A DNA stretch of 64,000 nt from Leptospira weilii serovar Ranarum str. ICFT (GTDB taxonomy: Bacteria > Spirochaetota > Leptospiria > Leptospirales > Leptospiraceae), in the NCBI RefSeq assembly GCF_000332415.1, contig NZ_AOHC02000052.1, positions 62,001-126,000 on the forward strand, given 5' to 3'. Shown here piece after piece: positions 29,470-37,950 of the stretch; positions within the stretch are counted from its first letter, which is position 1; every line of letters begins with the position of its first letter. The notes beneath the pieces were generated by a model that made no database searches, was not told where the DNA came from, and was given only the letters and a program-made list of their open reading frames with translations. A program made the position numbers and the translations under genes.

Positions 29470-30237
29470 TTAGTAAAGATTATAATATTTGTCTTTCTGA
29501 ATATGATTTTCGACTAGACCAATATCGGAAGGACTATCGACCGAATAGGATTGAACGTAAGGATAAGGCGCTATGTACTGCGTAAAGTTCATATCCAGAA
29601 TTCTATTGCTATCGCACGCTTCCAACTGTTCCAGTCTGGTTTCAGGATGTTTCGTAAATTCTTGTAGATATTTCCACCGGAATGCAAAAATTCCGTAAAT
29701 TCTACGAGCTCCTAATTCGGGCGAAAAATTACCCTTACAATAAGGTAAAGGCATTCTGGATGTATATAAAACCTCTCCTTTGGCATTGTGGATAATTTTA
29801 ACAGTATCGGGATTTCTCCAAATTTCTTCTTCCGTTATGTGCATTGCGAGTACGGTAGCCGGTATAGACTTATCATTTTTCAAAGGAGCAATGACCGCAT
29901 CCATCATGTCTGGCGCAAGCATTGGTTCGTCGCCTTGGACACAAACGACGACATCCTCATCTTCTAACTTTTGTGTAAACATCGTCCCCGCTTCCGCGAC
30001 ACGATCCAACGCTCTTGTGTGATGGGAACCCGTCATAAAGACGGGAAAGTTTTTACTCTTTGCAAAGTTGAAGATTTCCTGGTCACAAGTCGCGATCACG
30101 AGTTCATCCCAATGTGAATACAACTTTGCACGATGATATACGTGCTCCAGCATAGGTCTCCCTAAAATAGGAAACATGGGCTTTCCCGGAAAGCGAGACG
30201 CGGCCATTCTTGCAGGTATAATTCCAATGGTTCTCAT
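29470..30237 (-). CDS. KdsB-like CMP-sugar cytidylyltransferase
   Basis: 255 residues. IGIIPARMAASRFPGKPM, QGDEP (101-105), YTSRMPLPYCKGN, RRIYGIFAFRWKYLQEF and TRLEQLEACD, then YSVDSPSDIGLVE, are in the same order as KdsB (3-deoxy-manno-octulosonate cytidylyltransferase). It should attach CMP to an acid sugar or related ligand. A good AGGAG site lies 7 bases before ATG at 30237. It heads the five-gene cassette 30237-25583, so its substrate is probably the cassette product and not housekeeping Kdo. Confidence 0.88.
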   Translation of the reverse strand: MRTIGIIPARMAASRFPGKPMFPILGRPMLEHVYHRAKLYSHWDELVIATCDQEIFNFAKSKNFPVFMTGSHHTRALDRVAEAGTMFTQKLEDEDVVVCVQGDEPMLAPDMMDAVIAPLKNDKSIPATVLAMHITEEEIWRNPDTVKIIHNAKGEVLYTSRMPLPYCKGNFSPELGARRIYGIFAFRWKYLQEFTKHPETRLEQLEACDSNRILDMNFTQYIAPYPYVQSYSVDSPSDIGLVENHIQKDKYYNLY

Positions 30238-30453
30238 TCTATGCTCCTAAAATCTCTAAATATTCTAATTTACTAATAATATGAATAGCCAGGCTCTTCA
30301 TTTGTAATTTCCGAATATTCCTATAAATTATTTTTATCCCACTCTTCGATATACGCACTGCTTTCAAATTTTCACGATATGATATCGAAAGAATGAATTT
30401 AATTTATATTCCTTTGTTTATTAGAACATTATTCGCTATATCCAACTTAGCAA
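30238..30453. other. Gene-free AT-rich leader upstream of the five-gene cassette
   Basis: No gene can be supported here. It contains a 13-base palindrome with arms CGATAT/ATATCG around 30375-30387 and several AT-rich hexamers but no clear promoter pair. With the transposase relic next to it, the total distance to the next intact gene upstream is 589 bases, so a promoter for the cassette is likely in this part. Confidence 0.4.
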
Positions 30454-30828
30454 TCATCCTGAAATAGAATCGTTATTTTGAAACGAGATGGAATAATTCC
30501 ACTCAGGATGAAATCTATGTGTTTTTATATTTAAAGAATTCATAATATCATCGGAAATTTTAATACCTGTTTTGTATTTTCTTTTATCCATCTTCGCAAA
30601 GACTTTTAAACCTTTCTTAGTTTTAGTTGAACCGATAAGGCCTACGACGATCTTATAACTGAAAAGGGGTCTTTCTCGTCAATTCTTTGCAATATATGAA
30701 AAGCGCCTATGTTCAATTTTATTCCATCTGCTTGTTCCGGACGGAAAATGACAAACCGTGATTTTTTTGATTTCATTTGTCAATTTTTGAAGAGAAACTT
30801 TCCAAAGTTTGATTCTGTAACCGCTGCT
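30454..30828 (-). pseudogene. Relic of an ISAzo13-family transposase (C-terminal third)
   Basis: Read from 30828 leftward this frame gives GYRIKLWKVSLQKL, VCHFPSGTSRWNKIEHRRFS, then after an in-frame TGA at 30679-30681 RERPLFSYKIVVGLIG, KKGLKVFAKMDKRKYKTGIK and HRFHPEWNYSIS, ending at TGA 30454-30456. These match the conserved C-terminal part of ISAzo13-type transposases in order (HFPPGTSKWNKIEHRLFS, NWRGRPL, TGIKISD, WNYTI). The TGA replaces the Trp of NWRGRPL, and no N-terminal DDE domain or flanking inverted repeat is present. It begins against the stop codon of the gene at 30827, so an old insertion shaped this junction. Confidence 0.85.
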
Positions 30829-32524
30829 AAAATACAAAGTTTGTAAATCGTTCCAGTGAAAAGGAATCCAGCTTAGTAAAACTTTCCTTTTTAATTCTTT
30901 TAGCTATATGTTGAAAATGATCATAATCATAACCCGCGGAAAAACGATGTATTTCTTTCATTACATCTAGCTCATCATAACATAAGGCCCAAATTTCTTT
31001 CGTAATATTCTCAGAAAATGGCAAATGCGTTACACCATCATTGGATGTCACGACTAAAACTGGAATACCTGAAGCCATACTTTCCAGGCAAGTGCTAGAA
31101 GTGGAGCTTATTAATAGATGTTTCCCTTGCAAACATTCCCCAACGTTACCTTCCAAAATCGGAAATTCTAAAAAATTATTTTTTTTTAAAAAATTTTCGA
31201 TGTTATTCATGGAGTAAACAGGATGAAATTTTAAATAAAATTTAAAACCAGTAGTCAATGATATCTGAATATTCTTAACTATTCTAAGAATTTTTAAAAT
31301 TTGATTCAATTCAATCGGTAGCGTCACTAAAATCTCGAACCTTCCTGAATTTGTAACTTCTTTCAAATGTTTCTCACCATTCTCGCAAAACAAATGAGTG
31401 TATCTAAAGGCTGGCATAGTATCCAATTTTAAATTTTTACAATATTCAGAATAATCCGATATAAAGCTTTGACCAACAAGGAATATATAGCCAGGAACCA
31501 TTTTTTTCTCGAATTCCTTTTCCGTCGGAAACAAATGAAATTGGCTTGCAATCGGGACGCTACCCAAGCATCCGTAATATGGAGAATCTTCATAAAATTT
31601 CTTGAGGCCCAAAGCAAAACCTCTATCAATTTGCTGATTTTCAAACCAATCGATGAATTTTTCAATACCTACTTTCTTTTGCTTCAGTCGATAAATAAAT
31701 CTATAATTTAGCATCGAATTCAATATTGAACTTAAAACGGAAGTTCTTATCAATTCATAACGAAAACTTTTCGTAATATTGATATTTTGAAATACAAGAT
31801 TTTGCTTATACAGATGCTTCAACAAAGTTAGAGGCAGAATAACGACAATCCATAAGTCAAATAATTTCAGAAATTGAAATCGATGTATAAACTTAACATT
31901 TGAATTTCTAAGCTTGAGAAGGCTTACCCTATATTTTTTCACTAAGATTGTGAATAAATAAAATACTTTTGGTTTATTTTGAATCGAATCTTGAAGGCCA
32001 GGGTAATATAAATCCGTAAACTCGCCTTCCAAAAAAGACGATTCGACCAGAAAAGAATCGAGTAAAATGAGATCATTAGGAATTTCATGTTTGGTAACAT
32101 AAAAACGCACCAATATAAATTCCTTAATCATTCGGTAAATACTTAGTGTATATAACGCCGGTATTGAAACGATTTCCTTTATTACTTGTTTGATCGGAAA
32201 AATTACCCTAATATCCTTCAATTCTGGATCGCCTTTAAGCACTTTTGCGATCGTTAAATTTTTTATTATGACCGTTCGTACGCCTTCGCCTTCCTCTTCC
32301 TCTCGTTTAATTTTTCTTAAAAACTTAATATAGCAAATAGATTCATAAATTTTATTTAGATAAACGTCTCTAGTCGCCGCCCCGGAAAGTAGATAGTTTA
32401 GATCGTTAGAGTATTGTAAAATTTCAGAATCGTAAAACTCATTAAAATCATTTATACCGTCTTCCCAAATTTGATTTAAAATTTTAGAATGTTCTTTTGA
32501 TAAATTATTGAAATTTATTTCCAT
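30827..32524 (-). CDS. Unassigned surface-polysaccharide protein with GT-B-like C-terminus
   Basis: 565 residues. The middle third (about 100-300) is rich in basic and hydrophobic helices but has no clear signal peptide. The C-terminal part has FYLKFHPVYSMNNI (a KxHP-type motif) and LLISSTSSTCLESMASGIPV, the S-S-T...E...G-x-P nucleotide-binding pattern of GT-B glycosyl- and polyol-phosphate transferases. I therefore suspect a transferase acting on the O-unit. I do not recognise the N-terminal region. Its stop codon abuts the transposase relic, so its natural C-terminus may have been altered. Confidence 0.6.
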   Translation of the reverse strand: MEINFNNLSKEHSKILNQIWEDGINDFNEFYDSEILQYSNDLNYLLSGAATRDVYLNKIYESICYIKFLRKIKREEEEGEGVRTVIIKNLTIAKVLKGDPELKDIRVIFPIKQVIKEIVSIPALYTLSIYRMIKEFILVRFYVTKHEIPNDLILLDSFLVESSFLEGEFTDLYYPGLQDSIQNKPKVFYLFTILVKKYRVSLLKLRNSNVKFIHRFQFLKLFDLWIVVILPLTLLKHLYKQNLVFQNINITKSFRYELIRTSVLSSILNSMLNYRFIYRLKQKKVGIEKFIDWFENQQIDRGFALGLKKFYEDSPYYGCLGSVPIASQFHLFPTEKEFEKKMVPGYIFLVGQSFISDYSEYCKNLKLDTMPAFRYTHLFCENGEKHLKEVTNSGRFEILVTLPIELNQILKILRIVKNIQISLTTGFKFYLKFHPVYSMNNIENFLKKNNFLEFPILEGNVGECLQGKHLLISSTSSTCLESMASGIPVLVVTSNDGVTHLPFSENITKEIWALCYDELDVMKEIHRFSAGYDYDHFQHIAKRIKKESFTKLDSFSLERFTNFVF

Positions 32525-32703
32525 TTGATAAGAGTCGCTCTACAAGGAGCAGCATACAACATTAAAGTATATTTTCGTAATAGCTTTCGTTCAAAATACG
32601 GAAGAATATGTATTTACAAACTAAAGATAGACAAGTCTTTTCCTTCAACCGAAAACTACATGTAAATTCCGTGATACACTTTTAATTCTTTTTTATCCGT
32701 TGT

Positions 32704-33675
32704 TTACCAGTTTTCGTCTTTTTTCCAAAATCCACGTAAAAGATCCCCATAGAGTTTTTCATCAATACTTTCCTGCAAATATGCAAGTAACTTATCCGGA
32801 ATAATGACGTTACTTTCTTTAAATATAGTATCTACATCCAGGCCATTGGTCTGTAAGTGAATTTTTTTAAAGCCATTTCTTTCATGAAGGGCTTTATAAG
32901 CTTCCGTTGAATAAAGAACTATATGCTGTTCCCCCATAAGAATTCTTTTAGGATCCAGTCCCGTTTTCCTGAATATATCAATTAATAAAGATTGACCGTG
33001 CGGTACTTCCGAAACAAACAGACCTCCGGGAACAAGCAAATCAAAAACTCGTTTCAAGAACACATCAGGGTTTAATACGTGCTCGACTACCCCCCAAGCC
33101 ATAATTACATCAAATTTTTCCGTGGTTTCATAGTCGTTCAAAGGACCATGAAAAACATTTTTATATCCTCTCGTTTGTAGCCAAGAGACCGCAACTTTAT
33201 TCATTTCGATCGTATGGGATTCCCAACCTTCTTCTCTAAAAACATCAATTACTTCTCCGATACCGGCGCCTATATCAAGAACTTTCCCCTTACGATCGTT
33301 AGACCGATGGTTCATTATTTGCAAATATTTACTACGGCCAATCCATTGTTTTCTTTTTTCAAAAATAGGCAACATAGAACGAGTATACATTTCACTGTAA
33401 TATTCATCGCTATATAGCTCTTCAATACAAACGTCCAATAATCTTGGACTCACGTATAATGTCTTACATTCGATACATGTAATATGATGAAAACCGTTTA
33501 GATTAAAAGAATGATCGATTTTCTTCGAGTTACAAAATGGACAAGGAACTTCCATAGTATATTTTGGATTTAAAGTTTGAGAATTTATATAGTATTTTCC
33601 TAACATCGCTTCCCATTTATTTTTTAAACCTTCAAAATCCGGCTTAATCTCAGCTGCTCTTAAAATTTTTGCCAT
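32704..33675 (-). CDS. Class I SAM methyltransferase with N-terminal zinc ribbon
   Basis: 323 residues. C45/C48 (PCPFCNS) and C67/C70 (CIECKTLYVSPR) form a Zn ribbon, followed by GKVLDIGAGIGEVIDVF (motif I) and FDVIMAWGVVEHVLNPDVFL (Methyltransf_11-type). This ribbon-plus-methyltransferase form is common among sugar C- and O-methyltransferases in polysaccharide loci. The residues after the SAM core (HIVLYSTEAYKALHERNGF) match the family. It lies 62 bases downstream of the Gfo/Idh/MocA gene. A second such protein is at 44637-45500. Confidence 0.87.
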   Translation of the reverse strand: MAKILRAAEIKPDFEGLKNKWEAMLGKYYINSQTLNPKYTMEVPCPFCNSKKIDHSFNLNGFHHITCIECKTLYVSPRLLDVCIEELYSDEYYSEMYTRSMLPIFEKRKQWIGRSKYLQIMNHRSNDRKGKVLDIGAGIGEVIDVFREEGWESHTIEMNKVAVSWLQTRGYKNVFHGPLNDYETTEKFDVIMAWGVVEHVLNPDVFLKRVFDLLVPGGLFVSEVPHGQSLLIDIFRKTGLDPKRILMGEQHIVLYSTEAYKALHERNGFKKIHLQTNGLDVDTIFKESNVIIPDKLLAYLQESIDEKLYGDLLRGFWKKDENW

Positions 33676-33737
33676 ATGCTTTCTTCCTACATTTTTATTT
33701 TTAACAATCTATTAGTATTTCAATTTATAGCCATATC

Positions 33738-34856
33738 TCAATTTACTAAAGCAGGAGTACGATACAAATTCGCAAGTTCCTCATTCGCGATACCCAAACG
33801 ATTGCTTTCATTCGATTCATCCGCTCTAGCCCAACCTCTTCTTTCATCCGCCAAGTAGAATGCGTTTAATAATTGAATGGTAGACTTTGCATCTTCATAA
33901 CTCACGGAAAAAAGTATATTCTTCTGATAGAAGTCGACGATCTCTTGATATAGTTTTCCATGTCCCTTTCCATAGACATTCCCGGAAAAATCTTCAGAAT
34001 TTTGTGTACAAGCGGAAGGATCTGGTGTATAAATTTGAAGTTCGTTTACAGCTATACCGCCTATTTGTGCCAAACCGTTTTCACAGACGATTGACAAACT
34101 CGCTTCAAAATCGATCGGCCTTGCCGCTGTTGTCACTTCGACAGAACCTAAAGCGCCATTGTTAAAAAGCACCGAAGCTACCACAGTATCTTCTACTTCG
34201 ATGTTTGCGCCCATCGTTTTCATTTTTGAACATACTTCGTTCACGTTTCCACCGAAATAACGCATCAAATCGATATGATGAATTCCTTGATTGGTCAAAC
34301 AGCCTCCATCCATAGCAAAAGTTCCTCTCCAAGCGGCGAGGTCATAATAATGCTGAGGGCGGCACCAACGAACACGAACTGATATAATTCTGATTTTTCC
34401 CAATTCCCCTGATAACAATCCTTTCTTTACCCTCTGGACCGCAAGATTATGTCGATTTTGAAAAACCGGGAATATGCTCAGTCCCTTCCGCTTAGCAGCT
34501 TCGAAAACCTGATCGAGCTGAGAGGGCTTCATAAAAGTCGGCTTTTCCACGATCAGATTCTTATTATATTTTTCTAATATTTCCAAAGCATGCTCGTAGT
34601 GCATTCCGGAAGGAGTAATTACGGCTACAGTGTTTATCTCCGGATTTTCGATTAACATTTTGTGATAATTTGTATAAGCTTTCGCCCCATATTGATCTCT
34701 ATATGCGTTAGATTTCTTTTCGTCCAAATCACAAACAGCAACCAATTCCGCACCTTCGGTCTCGATGATAGATTTACAATGATGTCCCGATACCCGACCG
34801 CATCCGATGATAGCCACCTTTGCATTCTTTTGATTTAAAATATTTTTTTTATCCAT
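33738..34856 (-). CDS. Gfo/Idh/MocA-family oxidoreductase
   Basis: 372 residues. KVAIIGCGRVSGHHCKSI is the Rossmann loop, LIVEKPTFMKPSQL the EKP motif and GGCLTNQGIHHIDLMRYFGG the substrate-side GxxxDxGxHxxD region with the likely catalytic Asp/His. It should be an NAD(P)-dependent dehydrogenase of a sugar or a nucleotide sugar. Its start overlaps the HisC-like aminotransferase gene by 8 bases, so the two probably act in sequence, for example ketone formation followed by transamination; that is inference. Confidence 0.9.
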   Translation of the reverse strand: MDKKNILNQKNAKVAIIGCGRVSGHHCKSIIETEGAELVAVCDLDEKKSNAYRDQYGAKAYTNYHKMLIENPEINTVAVITPSGMHYEHALEILEKYNKNLIVEKPTFMKPSQLDQVFEAAKRKGLSIFPVFQNRHNLAVQRVKKGLLSGELGKIRIISVRVRWCRPQHYYDLAAWRGTFAMDGGCLTNQGIHHIDLMRYFGGNVNEVCSKMKTMGANIEVEDTVVASVLFNNGALGSVEVTTAARPIDFEASLSIVCENGLAQIGGIAVNELQIYTPDPSACTQNSEDFSGNVYGKGHGKLYQEIVDFYQKNILFSVSYEDAKSTIQLLNAFYLADERRGWARADESNESNRLGIANEELANLYRTPALVN

Positions 34857-35943
34857 TCTTCATTTCCATACGAATTAGTTCTATGATTGGTTTAAAATTT
34901 TCTTTTGTAGTGATTGAAAAACGACTATATCCCCGAAGACAGTCTTCTTTAAAGTCTTCCCTATAAAGGACGCGATCCTTGAGAACCTTATGAATTTTTT
35001 CTGCGTGTTCACCGAAACTTACGTGCTGAAAATTCCCATTTGTTTTTAGCACTTTAAATCCGAAAGAAGTCATTTCGTCAGAGAAGTATTTTTTGCCTTC
35101 GTTTAATCTTTTTACGGAAGCATACATCGCGTCAGAATGATCTATCATTTTCTCCATAAAAGCAATGCTAATCGTGCTAACTTCATACATCGGTCTCAGC
35201 TTATGATAAAATTTTATAATTTCAGGATCACCTATCGCATAACCAATCCTGAGTCCGGCAAGTCCCCAAGCTTTCGCAAACGTTCTCGCGATTATCAGAT
35301 TCTTAAATTCTTTAGTCAGTTCAACGCAAGTATCCTCGTAAAAAGGATGGTATGCCTCATCCACAAGAATGATTGTATTTAGCTTTTCGCAGAGTTGGAT
35401 AATTTCCTGTAATTCTTTTACGGATAATACCGTACCGGTTGGACTATCCGGATTTGGAATAGAGAACAACTTCGGCTTTACTTGAGCGATGTGTTCTAAA
35501 ATTTTTTCTAAAGTAAGAACAGGTCCATTCTCACCTTTTTCATAGAGAAGTGGAAACGTCTTAGCGCCGAACATTTTGGAATATACCGGATACATTGCAA
35601 AGGTAGGCAAAGTATGAACGACTAGATCTCCTTCGTTGATAAAAGCCTCGAAAGTCAAACGAATAGCACCGTCACTTCCAGGAGTAAGGATGATCGATTC
35701 AGGAGAAGTATTTGTCCAGTTTGCAATCTTACGATACAACTCTCCGCACTCCGGATATGTTGACAATGTTATAGGATTCAGTTCGGATAACAATGAGGAA
35801 GTCACCTTAGAGAGTTCCGGATCTAAATTTTCGTTCTTATCAAGCCAGAGTTTTTGATTAGATCGAGGAATTGACAATTGCCAATCGGGTCTTTCTAAAC
35901 TTGGATCTAATAATGGCTTTCTCAAATTAGCGTTCATATTCAT
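34849..35943 (-). CDS. Class I/II PLP aminotransferase, HisC-like
   Basis: 364 residues, aspartate-aminotransferase fold. WLDKNENLDPELS, ILTPGSDGAIRLTFEAF, SIPNPDSPTGTVL (NPxxPTG) and ILVDEAYHPFYED carry the PLP contacts; ARTFAKAWGLAGLRIGYA holds the PLP lysine. HisC makes histidinol phosphate, but in this locus and next to a Gfo/Idh/MocA gene it is more likely a sugar- or keto-acid-related aminotransferase. A start at 35943 follows a typical spacing of 20 bases from the methyltransferase gene. Confidence 0.87.
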   Translation of the reverse strand: MNMNANLRKPLLDPSLERPDWQLSIPRSNQKLWLDKNENLDPELSKVTSSLLSELNPITLSTYPECGELYRKIANWTNTSPESIILTPGSDGAIRLTFEAFINEGDLVVHTLPTFAMYPVYSKMFGAKTFPLLYEKGENGPVLTLEKILEHIAQVKPKLFSIPNPDSPTGTVLSVKELQEIIQLCEKLNTIILVDEAYHPFYEDTCVELTKEFKNLIIARTFAKAWGLAGLRIGYAIGDPEIIKFYHKLRPMYEVSTISIAFMEKMIDHSDAMYASVKRLNEGKKYFSDEMTSFGFKVLKTNGNFQHVSFGEHAEKIHKVLKDRVLYREDFKEDCLRGYSRFSITTKENFKPIIELIRMEMKNG

Positions 35944-35963
35944 CGCTTGTTTTAATAGAGTTC

Positions 35964-36716
35964 TTAAGATAAAGATGCCATTGCTTGCGCAATTTCAGCT
36001 GGAAGTAAAAATTCTCGTTTGAACTGAGTAATTTCTTTTTTTGATTTTTTAACCGCTAAAACGCCGAAACACAATTGGTTATAAGGAGTTCGAGCCGTTT
36101 TACTCGGAGCGCCATAATAGCCGTAAGCAAAAATATCACCCGCACCTAACTTTTCAAAATATTTAATCAATTCCTTTGAATTTAAGATCACATACGGCGC
36201 GATTTCACCTTCAGAAAGACCTTCATAATTGATGTATTGGTATGACTTTTTTATATCATTCACAGTTTCGGAATTTGTGATCCGAAAACTCGCGATAAAG
36301 ATTCCGTCATCTTTTACCATAGACCAAGCTTTTTGTAAGAGTGTTTCGAAATTCAACTGCCAATCAATACAGCTCAGGGAGAAAACTATATCGAAACTAT
36401 TTTCTCGAATCGAGGGATGATTTAGCAAAAGAAAATCCTCTTCTAAGATTAACGCATCGGGATAAATCTCTTTCGCAATCACTGCAGCTTGTGAATTGAT
36501 TTCAATTCCGATATAATTGCTATGATCGAAACGTTCTTTTAGAGCCAAACCCAATCCTGCACAGCCACAACCGATATCCAATACTTTAGGATTTCCTTGT
36601 GGCCAAACTTTTTCTATAACTTCTTTTTCAGATTTATAAAATTGGTTCCATCTTATTCGATTTTCTCTAAAATATTTACTTATATCATCGTTATTATACT
36701 TAATGCTCTTCGCCAT
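35964..36716 (-). CDS. Class I SAM-dependent methyltransferase
   Basis: 250 residues. PKVLDIGCGCAGLGLALKE (motif I), IGIEINSQAAVIAKEIYPD (motif II) and FDIVFSLSCIDWQLNFETLL (post-I) fit the Methyltransf_11/25 fold. The C-terminus contains a beta strand AKTARTPYNQLCFGVLAVKK. It lies between the cyclase-family hydrolase (14 bases) and the HisC-like gene (20 bases). The methyl acceptor is unknown; a sugar hydroxyl or an acid group made by the neighbours is plausible. Confidence 0.85.
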   Translation of the reverse strand: MAKSIKYNNDDISKYFRENRIRWNQFYKSEKEVIEKVWPQGNPKVLDIGCGCAGLGLALKERFDHSNYIGIEINSQAAVIAKEIYPDALILEEDFLLLNHPSIRENSFDIVFSLSCIDWQLNFETLLQKAWSMVKDDGIFIASFRITNSETVNDIKKSYQYINYEGLSEGEIAPYVILNSKELIKYFEKLGAGDIFAYGYYGAPSKTARTPYNQLCFGVLAVKKSKKEITQFKREFLLPAEIAQAMASLS

Positions 36717-36730
36717 CGCTATAACCTATT

Positions 36731-37423
36731 TTAATTTTTTAGTTCTGCTAAAACTGTGACCGGAGCGCCGTCCGCTTTCTCAAAAAGAAAGGGAGAGACG
36801 ATCAGTTTGTTAAGAGTTTTCCCGAGTTCGGATAGTTTCATATCTTCGATTAATAAAATCGGGTCACCTTCTATACTTACACCGCCCAGAGTTTCGGAAA
36901 GAAAAGCGCGATGAGATTCTTTTCCCATATTTCTATGAGCTCGGCTGCTTAGAGAAATGTAATCGAAACCAAAAAACTTCAATTTCCGATTCTTTCTTAG
37001 CCATAAACCAACGTTTGGTTCTATTGCAGGGTTTTGAAAACAATAATATTCCAGATTGGTTGTTCTGTATTTTTCGAAGCCGGTTTTCAAAATCAAAATA
37101 TCCGCATTCTTCGGAATCTTTTCCAAAAAAGGAAACAATACTTCCAAACTTAGTATTTCTTCCGGAGCTGCAAAGTATTCGATTGTGTATGGAACTTCAC
37201 AAATCCAAAAATCGGGAGGATATTCGTCCAAGGCTTTTCCATCGTCTCCGAAATGAAAAGGAGCATCGATATGTGTACCCATATGATTTGAAAAGAGGAG
37301 TTCCGTTTCGTTCGACGTATCTCCATTTTTAATGGAACGAGTTCGATTGATTTCTAACTTACCATTGTTTGCATAAGACGGTGTGTCCGATTTCAATAAA
37401 TGATTTAAGTAGATATGACTCAT
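36731..37423 (-). CDS. Cyclase-family hydrolase (kynurenine formamidase-like, PF04199)
   Basis: 230 residues. SNHMGTHIDAPFHFGDDG near residues 45-65 is the HxGTHxDxPxH metal motif of this family; LFSNHMGT and the final segment FEKADGAPVTVLAEL agree. Members hydrolyse formamides or act on cyclic substrates. Its presence in an O-antigen locus, followed by a methyltransferase and an aminotransferase, suggests processing of an N-formyl or acyl group. No substrate can be named. Confidence 0.82.
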   Translation of the reverse strand: MSHIYLNHLLKSDTPSYANNGKLEINRTRSIKNGDTSNETELLFSNHMGTHIDAPFHFGDDGKALDEYPPDFWICEVPYTIEYFAAPEEILSLEVLFPFLEKIPKNADILILKTGFEKYRTTNLEYYCFQNPAIEPNVGLWLRKNRKLKFFGFDYISLSSRAHRNMGKESHRAFLSETLGGVSIEGDPILLIEDMKLSELGKTLNKLIVSPFLFEKADGAPVTVLAELKN

Positions 37424-37950
37424 TTTATTAAAGTTTAATCAAAGAAACACATAACAACATTTACAGAACATTAAGATATAACCATTCCTCTCAATACAAT
37501 TTTAAGAAATACTTTAATTTATCTATGGACAGAAACAGAAGCTTAAACTTTTGCCTATTTAACAAACTTACGATTTTATAGATTAAAGTTTTAAAAAACG
37601 ATCTCCGAGTAAACTAAATTTGACAGGTAATTAAATTTCACAAAACACCTAACTTTCCATCGTTCAGAATATTGCCTTTTAAAAATTCAATTATATAATC
37701 ACTACAATTCTTAGAATATCTACATAATAAAGTTTTTATAGCCGAAATTGAATTATTAAGAAATATTCGATCTTTAAAAATCAACTTTATTGAAAATAGA
37801 ATTTTTATTATTTTACTTCAAAAATCGTAAACGAATAGTTCGATTGAATTAAAAGCAAAGATTTCAAACAAAATTCATATGAGACAAAAAATGAAAGTTC
37901 TATTCTTCTTTCATAGAATAGAAAGTATATAGAGACCATAAGATCGTTTT
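37424..37950. other. Gene-free, very AT-rich 527-base stretch
   Basis: No frame here looks coding on either strand. It separates the LIC12162-type gene from the cyclase-family gene and holds a weak terminator candidate next to the former. Its upstream half, beside ATG 37423, is a reasonable place for a promoter of the 37423-30827 group, but I cannot pick one hexamer pair over another. Confidence 0.5.
37898..37923 (-). terminator. Weak hairpin followed by T-rich run downstream of the LIC12162-type gene
   Basis: Arms 37898-37905 (TTCTATTC) and 37916-37923 (GAATAGAA) pair exactly around a 10-base loop. On the minus strand this lies 28 bases after the stop of the gene at 37951 and is followed by CTTTCATTTTTTG. 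The stem is AU-rich and short, so termination would be weak. Confidence 0.35.

Noticed and set aside
37015..37332. 105-residue plus-strand frame opposite the cyclase-family gene
   Set aside because: Antisense to a gene with a clear HxGTHxDxPxH motif; composition looks accidental.
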